A stretch of 64,000 bases of DNA from Guptibacillus algicola (GCF_020171805.1 NZ_JAIVAF010000003.1:186001-250000), one strand, 5' to 3'. Positions 25,259 to 33,229 are shown, counted from the stretch's first letter. The notes: generated by a model not told the origin, from the letters alone. Program-made: numbers and translations.

Positions 25259-26332
25259 ATGCAACGAATAGAAGAGTTAGTTCGATCGTTTCAAGAACAA
25301 GAGCTCCTTTTACCAGTCTGGTTCGAAAATGAAAAACTTCACTTCATCGATCAGAAGAAGCTTCCGTTCGAATCGGATGTGTCTTCCACCAAGGACGTGA
25401 ACGAGCTCGCGTTAGCGGTCAAGAATATGACCATTCGTGGCTCTGGAGCGATCGGAACGTGCGGGGCGTGGGGAATCTATCTTGCGGCGCTACAATCGAA
25501 TGGTGATCTCAAGACGATCTTGAATGCAGGAACGCTGTTGAAACAAACGCGTCCAACGGCTGTGAACTTGATGAAAACCGTTGATGAAATGCTTTCTGTC
25601 GCGAAGGAAGAGGGGGAAGATCTCATCGACCGGGTCGAGCAGAAAACCGTTGAGATTCTCGAAAGACAGTTAGCTTTTGAGCACGAGCTAGGGCGCAATG
25701 GTGCTGAGATGATCGAGGATGGCGACGCGATTCTGACGCACTGTCATTCAGGTGCACTTGCAGGTTCAGGCTATGGTGGGAGAGCATTGTCTGTCATTCG
25801 AAAAGCTCATGAACAAGGGAAGAGTATTCATGTGTATACATGCGAAACGCGCCCTTATTTACAGGGAGCGAGAATCACTGCATATGAACTGAAGAAATTC
25901 GGAATCCCTCATACGCTCATCACGGATAATATGTCTGGCTATTTGATGAGTCAAGGGAAAGTACAGAAGGTTGTGGTGGGATCTGATCGCGTTGCAGGGA
26001 ACGGTGACTTAGCGAATAAAATCGGAACGTACATGCATGCACTAGCTGCAAAAGCAAACGGTGTTCCATTTTATACAGCGACTTCAAGCCATACGATCGA
26101 TCATGATGTAGAAGCTGGTCGCGATATCGAAGTCGAGTTTCGCGACGCTTCAGAAGTCACTTCGTTCCAAAATCGACCGATTGCGCCAGAAGGCACACAC
26201 GCACTATACCCATCTTTCGATATTACGCCGAACGACCTGATCGCAGGCATCATTACGGAAAAAGGCGTTATGGTCGCTCCTTATACATCCACGCTACAAA
26301 ACCTGCGGGCAACTGCCGGATCTCGAGTCTAG
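25259..26332 (+). CDS. MtnA-like (deoxy)ribose-1-phosphate isomerase
   Basis: This 357-residue protein is homologous to 5-methylthioribose-1-phosphate isomerase. The catalytic Cys162 (THCHSG) and Asp243 (GSDRVAGNGD) are kept, as are QTRPTAVNL and CETRPYLQGARITA. Small departures from MtnA (RGSGAIG for RGAPAIG, CHSG for CNTG) fit the paralogue group acting on 5-deoxyribose-1-phosphate. ATG 25259 with GGGTGA upstream is preferred over GTG 25250. It is the last gene of the operon. The rest of the methionine salvage pathway (mtnK, mtnB-D) is absent, so a DHAP-shunt role is more likely. Confidence 0.85.
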   Translation: MQRIEELVRSFQEQELLLPVWFENEKLHFIDQKKLPFESDVSSTKDVNELALAVKNMTIRGSGAIGTCGAWGIYLAALQSNGDLKTILNAGTLLKQTRPTAVNLMKTVDEMLSVAKEEGEDLIDRVEQKTVEILERQLAFEHELGRNGAEMIEDGDAILTHCHSGALAGSGYGGRALSVIRKAHEQGKSIHVYTCETRPYLQGARITAYELKKFGIPHTLITDNMSGYLMSQGKVQKVVVGSDRVAGNGDLANKIGTYMHALAAKANGVPFYTATSSHTIDHDVEAGRDIEVEFRDASEVTSFQNRPIAPEGTHALYPSFDITPNDLIAGIITEKGVMVAPYTSTLQNLRATAGSRV

Positions 26333-26343
26333 TCACACGCCCA

Positions 26344-26372
26344 AACCCCCCACCATCCCAATACATAGACTA
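26344..26372 (+). promoter_or_regulatory. Sigma-K-like promoter of the His-rich repeat gene
   Basis: CATAGACTA at 26364-26372 fits the mother-cell -10 consensus CATANNNTA exactly, with AACC 16 bases upstream (26344-26347). The C6 run at 26346-26351 can also pair with the G6 run at 26391-26396, which would hide the Shine-Dalgarno sequence in read-through transcripts from the upstream operon. Confidence 0.5.
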
Positions 26373-26399
26373 TTGTGTAGGAATGACAGAGGGGGGCTT

Positions 26400-26657
26400 T
26401 TGTTGTATAACGCGTATGGAAGACCCGTGTATCATACTGGTCATAGCGGTTATTACCCTGGCGGTGTGTATCATCATGGTCACGGCACTTATGTACCTGG
26501 TTATGGTTATCACCATGGTCAAGGCACGTATGCACCGGGTTACGGCTACCATCATGGTCAAGGTGGGTATGCTCCTGGATACGGGTATCATCACGGGCAC
26601 AGTGGCTACTATCCGGGATATGGTTATCATCATGGACATGGAACGGTGTATCGATAG
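26400..26657 (+). CDS. His/Gly/Tyr-rich repeat protein, likely spore coat
   Basis: This protein of about 85 residues is made almost wholly of repeats of roughly 13 residues with core GYGYHHGQGTYAP, about four good copies plus flanking variants. It has no signal peptide and very few charged residues other than His. The TTG at 26400 (or 26403) follows AGAGGGGGG. Tyr/His/Gly-rich repeats are common in Bacillus coat proteins, and the sigma-K-like promoter agrees. Metal binding by the His pairs is an alternative or additional role (inference). A terminator follows directly. Confidence 0.65.
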   Translation: MLYNAYGRPVYHTGHSGYYPGGVYHHGHGTYVPGYGYHHGQGTYAPGYGYHHGQGGYAPGYGYHHGHSGYYPGYGYHHGHGTVYR

Positions 26658-26665
26658 GGAAGTAG

Positions 26666-26696
26666 GAATCATGGGGAGTGCTCATGGTTCTTTTTT
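26666..26696 (+). terminator. Terminator of the His-rich gene
   Basis: GAATCATG (26666-26673) pairs with CATGGTTC (26683-26690) with one G-U pair, followed by six T residues. Confidence 0.7.
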
Positions 26697-26734
26697 GTTG
26701 TGGGTTAATGAAGGGGGAGGGGGAATTTTTCGGT

Positions 26735-26845
26735 TTCGCTGATATATTTTCGATATCGCTGATAAAATTGATTTTTCGCTGATAAACAGTGTGAAATCGC
26801 CGATATATCTCATTTTTCGCCGATATAATGAAAATATCGCTGATA
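26735..26845. repeat. Six phased direct repeats, (T/A)TCGC(T/C)GATA, period 20-21 bp
   Basis: The 10-base motif starts at 26735, 26755, 26775, 26796, 26816 and 26836, giving spacings of 20, 20, 21, 20 and 20 bases. Copies read TTCGCTGATA or ATCGCCGATA with only T/A and T/C changes, while the spacer bases are not conserved. This is the main content of the gene-free stretch 26658-27003. The spacing of about two helical turns suggests a protein bound side by side on one face of the DNA, but no function is known to me. Confidence 0.8.
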
Positions 26846-27003
26846 TCCGTTCCTAAGAGTCCTACGTCCCCCCTACTATATGGGTTTCACATGAAAAGGA
26901 ACTCAACTGAAAAGGGGTCAAACGTCACAACCTTGTCAAACTTCTTTCCCGAGAGTCCTGCTATACTTAGGATAGAAGTCATGATTAGGAAAGAGGGAAT
27001 GTT

Positions 27004-27270
27004 ATGAGTACAGAAGCACAGTCCAAACTATTAGTTTCATTAAGTATTGTACAGGTGGTTCTCGCTACCTCCATTCTCTTCCTACCGGTGATGTACCTGA
27101 TGTACCCTGAACAGGAGAGTCTGTTGCTTGGAAGCTTGATCATATTCGGCGCATTGAATATGCTAGCTGGCTTATCAAATAGAATTAAAGGAGAGAACCG
27201 CTCAGGTTTGTTCTTTTCGATCGCAGGCGTCGTAATTCTAGCAACAGGTGCAAGTCTATTACTCTTTTAA
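27004..27270 (+). CDS. Small membrane protein, unknown
   Basis: This 88-residue protein has three hydrophobic segments and ends in a hydrophobic tail. GAGGGAATGTT lies before the ATG. It is a single transcription unit with its own terminator. No family recognised. Confidence 0.6.
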   Translation: MSTEAQSKLLVSLSIVQVVLATSILFLPVMYLMYPEQESLLLGSLIIFGALNMLAGLSNRIKGENRSGLFFSIAGVVILATGASLLLF

Positions 27271-27287
27271 AAGATGCTCATATATGT

Positions 27288-27322
27288 GGAACTTCTTGAT
27301 TTTACAAGAAGTTCCTTTTTTT
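27288..27322 (+). terminator. Strong terminator
   Basis: GGAACTTCTT (27288-27297) pairs perfectly with AAGAAGTTCC (27306-27315), followed by seven T residues. Confidence 0.9.
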
Positions 27323-27398
27323 ATGATGGTAAACAAGATGAAAATGATATGATGGTTAGGTGAATGTCTGGCGACTATTTTATGAAGGAGTCTATTGG

Positions 27399-28133
27399 AT
27401 GAAAGCTTTACAAATCATATCAAGTATCAGTTTCATACTGCTAACTCTACTGAAGTTTAATGTCTTTATGATTAATGTAGATAATAACATCGTCCATTAT
27501 CTATTCAATGCTAGCGTAATGTTAATGATCTTTAGCGTTATTTTTCCACTTGTCTCTTATGCGAAGTTGAAGAATGCGAATGTTGAGGAAGAAAGGGTCC
27601 TGAATCAGATTCTTAAGAAAATCGACCCAACTAGCACGACGCGCATCTTTGTTTCAACGAAAACGTTAAAGAATAACGCCGCAGCACTTTATCGAAAGAA
27701 CAACATGGTGATTGTGGTTGGAGAAAAGCTTTTACACACTTTAGACGAAAAGCAGCTGACATTTCTGATCGCGCATGAATACTTCCATATAAAAAAGAAT
27801 CATCTTATGAAAAATGTGTTCTCGTTTATCTTCGTATTGTCAGGGGTTCCGATTGCTTTGTTGATCACAACGCCAATCATTGGCGCAGCAGTGCCAATTG
27901 TACCTCTACTAATTTTTGCAGTGGTTATCTATATCTCGTTTTTCATCCTGCATTTTGTCTTTTCAAGACGGCGAGAATTTCAGGCAGATCAGTTCGCACG
28001 ATCGTTTGTTGAACCAACTGATGCGAGGGAAACGCTAACGAAATTAAAAGAAAATAAGCTGGTGGATGAGAAAAGTTTTAGTTTACTTGCTACACATCCT
28101 TCGATTGAAAAGAGAATAAGCAACGTGAATTAA
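27399..28133 (+). CDS. M48-family membrane metallopeptidase
   Basis: This 244-residue protein has two N-terminal spans, a zinc motif HEYFH (His126, Glu127, His130), two further spans (about 138-190), and the third-ligand region REFQADQFA. That layout is HtpX/M48-like, with the active site on the cytoplasmic side. Start ATG 27399 follows GAAGGAGT; an upstream in-frame GTG is not favoured. It ends in a palindromic terminator. It may degrade membrane proteins; substrates are unknown. Confidence 0.82.
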   Translation: MKALQIISSISFILLTLLKFNVFMINVDNNIVHYLFNASVMLMIFSVIFPLVSYAKLKNANVEEERVLNQILKKIDPTSTTRIFVSTKTLKNNAAALYRKNNMVIVVGEKLLHTLDEKQLTFLIAHEYFHIKKNHLMKNVFSFIFVLSGVPIALLITTPIIGAAVPIVPLLIFAVVIYISFFILHFVFSRRREFQADQFARSFVEPTDARETLTKLKENKLVDEKSFSLLATHPSIEKRISNVN

Positions 28134-28160
28134 TTCGACAGGTACCAGGTACCTGTCGAA
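28134..28160. terminator. Perfect 13-bp palindrome with T run
   Basis: TTCGACAGGTACC at 28134-28146 pairs with 28148-28160 around a single base, followed by five T residues. It fits a terminator for the M48 gene and also looks like a dispersed palindromic element. Confidence 0.7.
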
Positions 28161-28164
28161 TTTT

Positions 28165-28217
28165 TGTGTCAAAAGGTTTTGACACATCGTTGGGATTATA
28201 TTACAGTAAGACTGTAA
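28165..28217. repeat. Two more perfect inverted repeats before an XRE gene
   Basis: TGTGTCAAAA (28165-28174) and TTTTGACACA (28177-28186) flank GG; TTACAGT (28201-28207) and ACTGTAA (28211-28217) flank AAG. The second repeat lies 33 bases before the XRE start and could be its operator. The first could be part of the preceding terminator or a dispersed repeat. Confidence 0.6.
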
Positions 28218-28249
28218 AGAGTATTTGACATATGTGTGGGGTGATGAAT

Positions 28250-28450
28250 GTGGAAAACAATATTAAAGTGCTCCGCCAGAAACGGAAGCTATCACAGAAA
28301 GATCTCGCAACTGCTTGTGCTGTTTCACGTCAAACGATCAATGCGATTGAGAACAATAAGTATGATCCGACGCTACATCTTGCGTTTGAATTGGCTTCTG
28401 TTCTTGAAACCCCGTTAGAGGAGTTATTTAACTACAATAGGAGTGAATGA
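28250..28450 (+). CDS. XRE-family small DNA-binding regulator
   Basis: This 66-residue protein consists of one helix-turn-helix domain (KLSQKDLATACAVSRQTINAIENNKYDPTL) ending LEELFNY, the YozG/Xre-like short type. GTG 28250 is preferred because GGGGTGATG lies before it; ATG 28232 would add six residues. It precedes a small membrane protein gene by two bases, a common pairing in which the regulator controls its partner. The inverted repeat at 28201 may be its site. Confidence 0.85.
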   Translation: MENNIKVLRQKRKLSQKDLATACAVSRQTINAIENNKYDPTLHLAFELASVLETPLEELFNYNRSE

Positions 28451-28451
28451 G

Positions 28452-28790
28452 ATGCAGTTATTGGTTCAAGGAGTAGTGGTTGTTATCTGGATTTTCTTAG
28501 CAGGATTTCTAACTGGCAAACATGACTATCCATTCGGTAAAAATGATGATGAACGAAAGCGTGAAATCAAGAAGCGTTCGATCACACAGAGCTGGTTAAC
28601 GGTTTTGCTGTTCTTGATGATTAACTTTCTTTATGGGTTCTTTAATCTACGTGAGGGAGTAGCGGAGTTAAGCAACACGAGCTTGGAGCTATTCTACATA
28701 GGGATCGCGATTTTATCGTACATAATGTTTTATGGGATTAATTCGAAGAAGATGAGTGCGTGGGTAGTGAGTAATAGAATAGGCATCTAA
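28452..28790 (+). CDS. Membrane protein paired with XRE regulator
   Basis: This 112-residue protein has an N-terminal span, a charged loop (KNDDERKREIKKR), and two further spans. ATG 28452 follows AGGAGTGA, which overlaps the end of the XRE gene. The arrangement resembles XRE plus DUF2178-like membrane partners, but I do not assign a family with certainty. Confidence 0.65.
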   Translation: MQLLVQGVVVVIWIFLAGFLTGKHDYPFGKNDDERKREIKKRSITQSWLTVLLFLMINFLYGFFNLREGVAELSNTSLELFYIGIAILSYIMFYGINSKKMSAWVVSNRIGI

Positions 28791-28830
28791 ACTTAATGGA
28801 CGGATGCAGCGAACAAGGTAGGTTACGTAA

Positions 28831-29364
28831 ATGGAGTTTGCGAAGCTTAATTATGAGTATTTCGAGCGGAAGAGGAAGAAAAGAATGACAGCTATTTTGT
28901 TAATCATCTTTCTCCCATTTGTTGTTTCTATGTTTTTTTTGCATAATTTTTGGTGGTTCGTCGTGTTTATTGTAAGCATGCAGTTATTTTTTTTGTTTCT
29001 TGGTTTAGTTGCAATCTTTCTTAGAAGACAAAATCTATATACAAACGTATCTCCTTTAAAGCTTCTTTTCTCTCGGATCGTCTGTATCTGTATGGCAATC
29101 GGAGTGCTGTCTTTTGGAGGACCTTTGTCCATAAATCTCCTTAAGGATGCACCAATGCACTATCGTGGGAATTACCTACCGATTATCGGTAAAGCACGTC
29201 TCGAAACTAGGAATGTCCGCGGTGGAAAATCGCAAAGCCTTGAAATCAATGATACAAAATATATTAGTTTTTACATATTGGATGAAAAGTATAATGGTAG
29301 ATTCATAGAAGTTCATTACTTGCCACATTCGAAATATGTGGTTGATATTTGGACCAGAAATTAG
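28831..29364 (+). CDS. Membrane protein, unknown
   Basis: This 177-residue protein has a charged N-terminus, three spans (about 20-105), and a C-terminal soluble part of about 70 residues predicted outside the cell. Not recognised. A weak AAGGTAGG precedes the ATG. Confidence 0.55.
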   Translation: MEFAKLNYEYFERKRKKRMTAILLIIFLPFVVSMFFLHNFWWFVVFIVSMQLFFLFLGLVAIFLRRQNLYTNVSPLKLLFSRIVCICMAIGVLSFGGPLSINLLKDAPMHYRGNYLPIIGKARLETRNVRGGKSQSLEINDTKYISFYILDEKYNGRFIEVHYLPHSKYVVDIWTRN

Positions 29365-29395
29365 AGGCCATGCATGAATAAGTAATCCGTTGAAA

Positions 29396-29427
29396 GAGGC
29401 TTAACCTGATTAAGCTTCTTTTTATTT
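29396..29427 (+). terminator. Terminator
   Basis: GAGGCTTAA (29396-29404) pairs with TTAAGCTTC (29410-29418), followed by a T-rich run. Confidence 0.7.
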
Positions 29428-29620
29428 TGGAATGAATGTTTGCTGCTACTCCATCTCCTCTATTAAGTAGTGATTTGAAAGTTCCCGTCACACTACCAAC
29501 AACCTTCTTGATCAGGTTGGATAAAAAAACAAATATTCCAAATAATTGAAACTATTTCATCCTAACATACGTAAATAAGATAAGAAGAAAAATACGAAGA
29601 TGTGAAAGGGAGATACAAAC

Positions 29621-29713
29621 ATGGAGATCTACATTCTAGTATTATTTACAGGAGCTTTTCTTTATGTAGCTAAAAAAGTAGGAGAAAAGGACAACCAGCA
29701 TATAGAACACTAA
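29621..29713 (+). CDS. Very small single-span membrane protein
   Basis: This 30-residue product has one hydrophobic segment (about 2-17) followed by a charged tail. AAAGGGAG lies 8-10 bases before the ATG. It is supported only by the ribosome site and composition. The rest of 29428-29880 shows no other gene. Confidence 0.4.
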   Translation: MEIYILVLFTGAFLYVAKKVGEKDNQHIEH

Positions 29714-29880
29714 AAGTAGAATTGACCATGCTATTCAAACTTCATTAAGCTCTGGTCGTAGTTTATATAAAAAGGGCTTTATTCAACAATACCTTATCAA
29801 TCAAAACGTATCCTACTTTCGGATCTATTCTCTTATACAGAAGACTAGCAGACCAAAGTAGGTATTAGGAGGATTAAGTT

Positions 29881-30063
29881 ATGAAAAGGAAATGCCCAGA
29901 ATGTGGTGGAGAAGAATTTGATAAAGGGACAGACCATATGCCTATAAGACCGATGAACAAAAAGTTTTCAATGAAAGCGTTACAAAAGGTTTATACTTTT
30001 TGTTTGGGGTGTGGTGAGATCGTTTCTACAAAAGTTGAGAAGCCCACTAAACTTAATAACTAA
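29881..30063 (+). CDS. Small zinc-ribbon protein
   Basis: This 60-residue protein has two CxxC pairs (Cys5/Cys8 and Cys41/Cys44), fitting one zinc ribbon. TTAGGAGGATT precedes the ATG at good distance. Partner and function are unknown. Confidence 0.65.
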   Translation: MKRKCPECGGEEFDKGTDHMPIRPMNKKFSMKALQKVYTFCLGCGEIVSTKVEKPTKLNN

Positions 30064-30145
30064 ATTACTTTTATCCAATGAGGTTGAGATAGTAATAAGA
30101 TTAAGAGCAGTGGGTTTAAAAGGGTCCTGAGGCATTAAAGAAAGG

Positions 30146-30706
30146 TTGTTGTACGTTTTGTCCATGTTCTATTCTTCACCAGTAACTGTAGTGTTAGCTA
30201 TAGCGTATATCCTTATCTATGTATTGGATAAATTGCTTTTGAAAAACAAGCTTGCTGATATCGGGGTTGGCAAGAGTTTTGATCATATGACTAAGGGAGA
30301 ATGGTATCGGCTTTTTACTGCTCCTTTTTTCCATATAAATCTCTTTCATTTGATGGGGAATGCTTTTGGCATTTATTTTGTAGGATTCGTGCTGGAACAT
30401 AAAATTGGAAGTGGTTTGTTTTTACTTATATACATGGTTGGGAACCTATGCGTTTCGTTATTGTTTTCTAGCTATTCTTCATTTACTAGCGGAAAAGGTG
30501 CTTCACCAGGTATATTTGCGCTAATCGGTTGTTTTCTTTATCTATTTACACAAACACCTGATTTATTTAATTTCCAATTTGGAAATTGGACTACAAATTA
30601 TATATTTTTCTATGCTGTTTTAGGGAATTTCATAGGTGTACAGGGGGCTATTTCTCATGTGCTAGGCTTTATATTTGGCATGGTTATGAGTTTTTTTCTA
30701 TTATAA
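30146..30706 (+). CDS. Rhomboid-family intramembrane serine protease
   Basis: This protein of about 186 residues has six spans. Rhomboid features are WYRLFTAPFFHINLFHLMGN (HxxxxHxxxN block), GASPGIFALIG with the active serine, and ISHVLGFIFG with the catalytic histidine. It is shorter than GluP-type proteins and lacks extra soluble domains. The start is uncertain: TTG 30146 or 30149, or ATG 30164; none has an ideal ribosome site. Confidence 0.78.
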   Translation: MLYVLSMFYSSPVTVVLAIAYILIYVLDKLLLKNKLADIGVGKSFDHMTKGEWYRLFTAPFFHINLFHLMGNAFGIYFVGFVLEHKIGSGLFLLIYMVGNLCVSLLFSSYSSFTSGKGASPGIFALIGCFLYLFTQTPDLFNFQFGNWTTNYIFFYAVLGNFIGVQGAISHVLGFIFGMVMSFFLL

Positions 30707-30845
30707 GGTGGTTTATACGGGGTTAGAAAAAGTATACTCTCTATATTGTTTAAGGCAGTTTTTTGAGAGACTTGAATACGAGATAACTTGGTAACAAAAT
30801 ACCCTTTGTGGTGATGTTCATCGTTTTCATTGGAGGTTAGTATTA

Positions 30846-31025
30846 GTGGTGAAGCAAGGTTTAGGAATATCTATGGTCATATTAGGGGCGATTGTCATGA
30901 TTATAAACATATCTTTTCTTAAAACGAATGACTATTATGATATTATACGTGGACTATCCTTTATCATGTTTATGGTAGGAATATTTCTGATTCCTAGTTA
31001 CTCAAAGTCAAAAAACAACATATGA
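30846..31025 (+). CDS. Small two-span membrane protein
   Basis: This 59-residue protein has two hydrophobic segments around a DYYDIIRG loop and a basic C-terminus. TTGGAGG lies 9 bases before the GTG start (30846; GTG 30849 also fits). No family recognised. Confidence 0.55.
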   Translation: MVKQGLGISMVILGAIVMIINISFLKTNDYYDIIRGLSFIMFMVGIFLIPSYSKSKNNI

Positions 31026-31208
31026 TTTAAGCTTTTGGGATAGTGAGTATCATTCTTTTTTGTTGGTTTAATAATCAATTTGGATAATAATTTATTTTGT
31101 GTAGCGTTTTTTAGTTCGTGTTCAAGAAGAGAAAAAGATTCCTTAATTTAAGTATAGACTCAACCTGAATTCAGGGCAAAATTCCCCAAAGCATTTTGTA
31201 CTCAGTAA

Positions 31209-31388
31209 TCATTTCTTATTATACTTTTTATTTAAGTAGAATACCTGCAAATAAGTCGACAAGGTAATAGCGATAAATAGTGGTACCTTGCTTGAAGGGC
31301 CGATGTCCAAGAATTGATCAAACAACATCATTATTAAGTAAACGACAATAGGCACGCCTATTATTTTTAAAACTGTGATTACAGTCAT
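31209..31388 (-). CDS. Small two-span membrane protein
   Basis: This 59-residue protein on the minus strand has two hydrophobic stretches and a Lys/Tyr-rich C-terminus (YLNKKYNKK). AGGAGTGAT lies just before the ATG. No family recognised. It accounts for part of the stretch 31026-31560. Confidence 0.55.
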   Translation of the reverse strand: MTVITVLKIIGVPIVVYLIMMLFDQFLDIGPSSKVPLFIAITLSTYLQVFYLNKKYNKK

Positions 31389-31510
31389 CGTATCACTCCT
31401 ATATAGGGATCTGACCCTTAAGGTAAGAAACCCAAACTTGATGTGATTCCTAATTTGACCTCTTATTTACTTGCAAATCAAATGATCACGATTGCGAGTT
31501 TTTCTTATAA

Positions 31511-31542
31511 GGGAGCTTATCAACAGAATAAGCCTCCCTTTT
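31511..31542. terminator. Hairpin terminator between convergent or adjacent units
   Basis: GGGAGCTTAT (31511-31520) pairs with ATAAGCCTCCC (31528-31538) with one bulged C, followed by five T residues on the plus strand. It belongs to a recurring GAGCTTAT hairpin type in this window. Confidence 0.65.
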
Positions 31543-31560
31543 TGATATGCAATTATTTCT

Positions 31561-32793
31561 TCATTTCATACTCTCTCCTAAGGCATGATAGCTAGATCGT
31601 TTCGAAACTCTCTTCTTCGTAAACAGCATAAGTAACGGCACAATGAGAATGAGCAAGCTCACGACGCCTCCCCAGCCGAAGTTATCCCAGAGAATCCCTA
31701 CTCCTGAACTGCCAGCTGCTACGCCTGCATAATAACTAATGAGATAAAAACTTGAAGCACTGCTCTTATGGTGCTCTGCTGTGCTTGCAACAGACGCAGA
31801 CGCCATGGAGTGAGCGATGAAAAAGCCTGCGCAAATCGCACTAAGCCCGATTAGGACGAATGTGAAAGTGTTAAATAGCGTGAGGGTAGTACCTCCTGCA
31901 AGAATAAATAAACCGGCAATCATCGTACGGCGAAGACCAATCCCGGAAGAAATTCTCCCTGCAATGGGAGGAGAGACAACACCCAGAATGTAAGCGAAAT
32001 AAGTGAATGAAATCCATTTTAACGATAGAGAAAAGGGCTCTTGCTCTAAATAGAAGGGCAAGTATGTCCAAACCCCTGTGAAAATGACTTGAATGAGGAA
32101 CCCGAGCGTAAATAGCGAAAGCAGTCTTGCGTCCGTCAAATGTAGAAGCATTCCTCTAATGTCTTTCACAATATTCCCATTTCCTGGCTTGAAGAAGCGA
32201 GAAGCGGGAAGGAGGCTGAAGAAAAGAATGACAGCTACGATTGCAAATGATGCTAGGACAAGGAAACTTACCTCCCAGCTGTACAAATCCGTCAGATACC
32301 CGGTAGCAACTCGTCCCCCAAGCCCTCCCATCGCGTTACTTGCAATGAAGATACTCGTGGCAACTCCAACACTTGAGGGATCCACTTCATCCGCAAGATA
32401 TCCCATGGCCGCTGCTGGAATGCCCGCCAGAAAAAAGCCTTGGATGCAACGAATCACAATCAGTAATAGAAAAGACTCTGCAAACGGCATAACGAGCAAG
32501 GTCATGACGACCAATACTAATGAGATCTTCATGATAGCCGTTCTTCCATACCGATCTGAGATAAATCCTAGAACGAGAAGTCCTGGAATCATTGACATAA
32601 CAGGCGTTGACATCAGTAAGCTAGACGTCGTCGCTGTGAGGTTGAATTCATTCGCAAAAACGGGAAGCAAAGGTTGAAACGCATATAGTGCTGAAAAAAT
32701 AAGTAATGCCCCGAAGCCAAGACTAATAGCCGCTCGCCAAAAACCTGAATCTCTCACTATATATGGGGTGTTGGCAACTTGTTGTTTGTTCAT
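31561..32793 (-). CDS. MFS transporter, YnfM/arabinose-efflux-like
   Basis: This 410-residue protein has twelve predicted spans and the MFS loop motif GFISDRYGRTAIM between spans 2 and 3. The sequence resembles YnfM/YgaY-type efflux permeases (FFLAGIPAAAMGYLADE). Substrate unknown. AAAGGTGCTGATAGG precedes the ATG. It is a single gene. Confidence 0.85.
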   Translation of the reverse strand: MNKQQVANTPYIVRDSGFWRAAISLGFGALLIFSALYAFQPLLPVFANEFNLTATTSSLLMSTPVMSMIPGLLVLGFISDRYGRTAIMKISLVLVVMTLLVMPFAESFLLLIVIRCIQGFFLAGIPAAAMGYLADEVDPSSVGVATSIFIASNAMGGLGGRVATGYLTDLYSWEVSFLVLASFAIVAVILFFSLLPASRFFKPGNGNIVKDIRGMLLHLTDARLLSLFTLGFLIQVIFTGVWTYLPFYLEQEPFSLSLKWISFTYFAYILGVVSPPIAGRISSGIGLRRTMIAGLFILAGGTTLTLFNTFTFVLIGLSAICAGFFIAHSMASASVASTAEHHKSSASSFYLISYYAGVAAGSSGVGILWDNFGWGGVVSLLILIVPLLMLFTKKRVSKRSSYHALGESMK

Positions 32794-32959
32794 CCTATCA
32801 GCACCTTTTTGCCTACTTTTAGATTTACTTTATTAATAAAATGGTAGCAACTGTCATTATAACGATTGAGGTTCTATTCAGCCAGGATTCTGATTTTTCT
32901 ATTAACGATTGCGGGACGGCCGTTATTTTGAAATAATTGGTATCGTGGAGGGAGCGTTG

Positions 32960-33172
32960 TTGAGAAATGTAGTTCGCCAAGCAATCTACTTCGTAGTGAC
33001 TCTCTTTATCTTTCTTTTTCTTTGGAGAGTCGTAGGTTGGTTATGGGAATTGTATGTACCATTTAACTATAAAACAGATTTTATTGGCTTACTCTTTGTC
33101 TTACCAGTGATGGTTGGGTGCTCTTTTTTGCTTGCGAGCCTTATGGTGAGGGTGTTCAGTGATAAAGGGTGA
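32960..33172 (+). CDS. Small membrane protein, unknown
   Basis: This protein of about 70 residues has two hydrophobic segments. TTG 32960 (or 32957) follows GGAGGGAG; the longer in-frame form upstream lacks a ribosome site. Confidence 0.5.
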   Translation: MRNVVRQAIYFVVTLFIFLFLWRVVGWLWELYVPFNYKTDFIGLLFVLPVMVGCSFLLASLMVRVFSDKG

Positions 33173-33229
33173 CTTTTGCTACTTACTGTTTTCAAGAGTT
33201 CCAAACTAGTAGATTCTTAGAAGGGAAGA

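Noticed and set aside
26329-26685. Minus-strand open frames of about 100-118 residues opposite the His-rich repeat gene
   Set aside because: They are mirror images of the repeat DNA. They lack ribosome sites, and the plus-strand frame has a ribosome site, a promoter motif and a terminator.
26735-26845. CRISPR-like array
   Set aside because: Repeats are only 10 bases with about 10-base spacers, far too short, and no cas genes are present.
32093-32677. 194-residue plus-strand open frame opposite the MFS gene
   Set aside because: Composition is unlike a protein of this organism and it is fully antisense to a clear MFS gene with normal spans and motifs.
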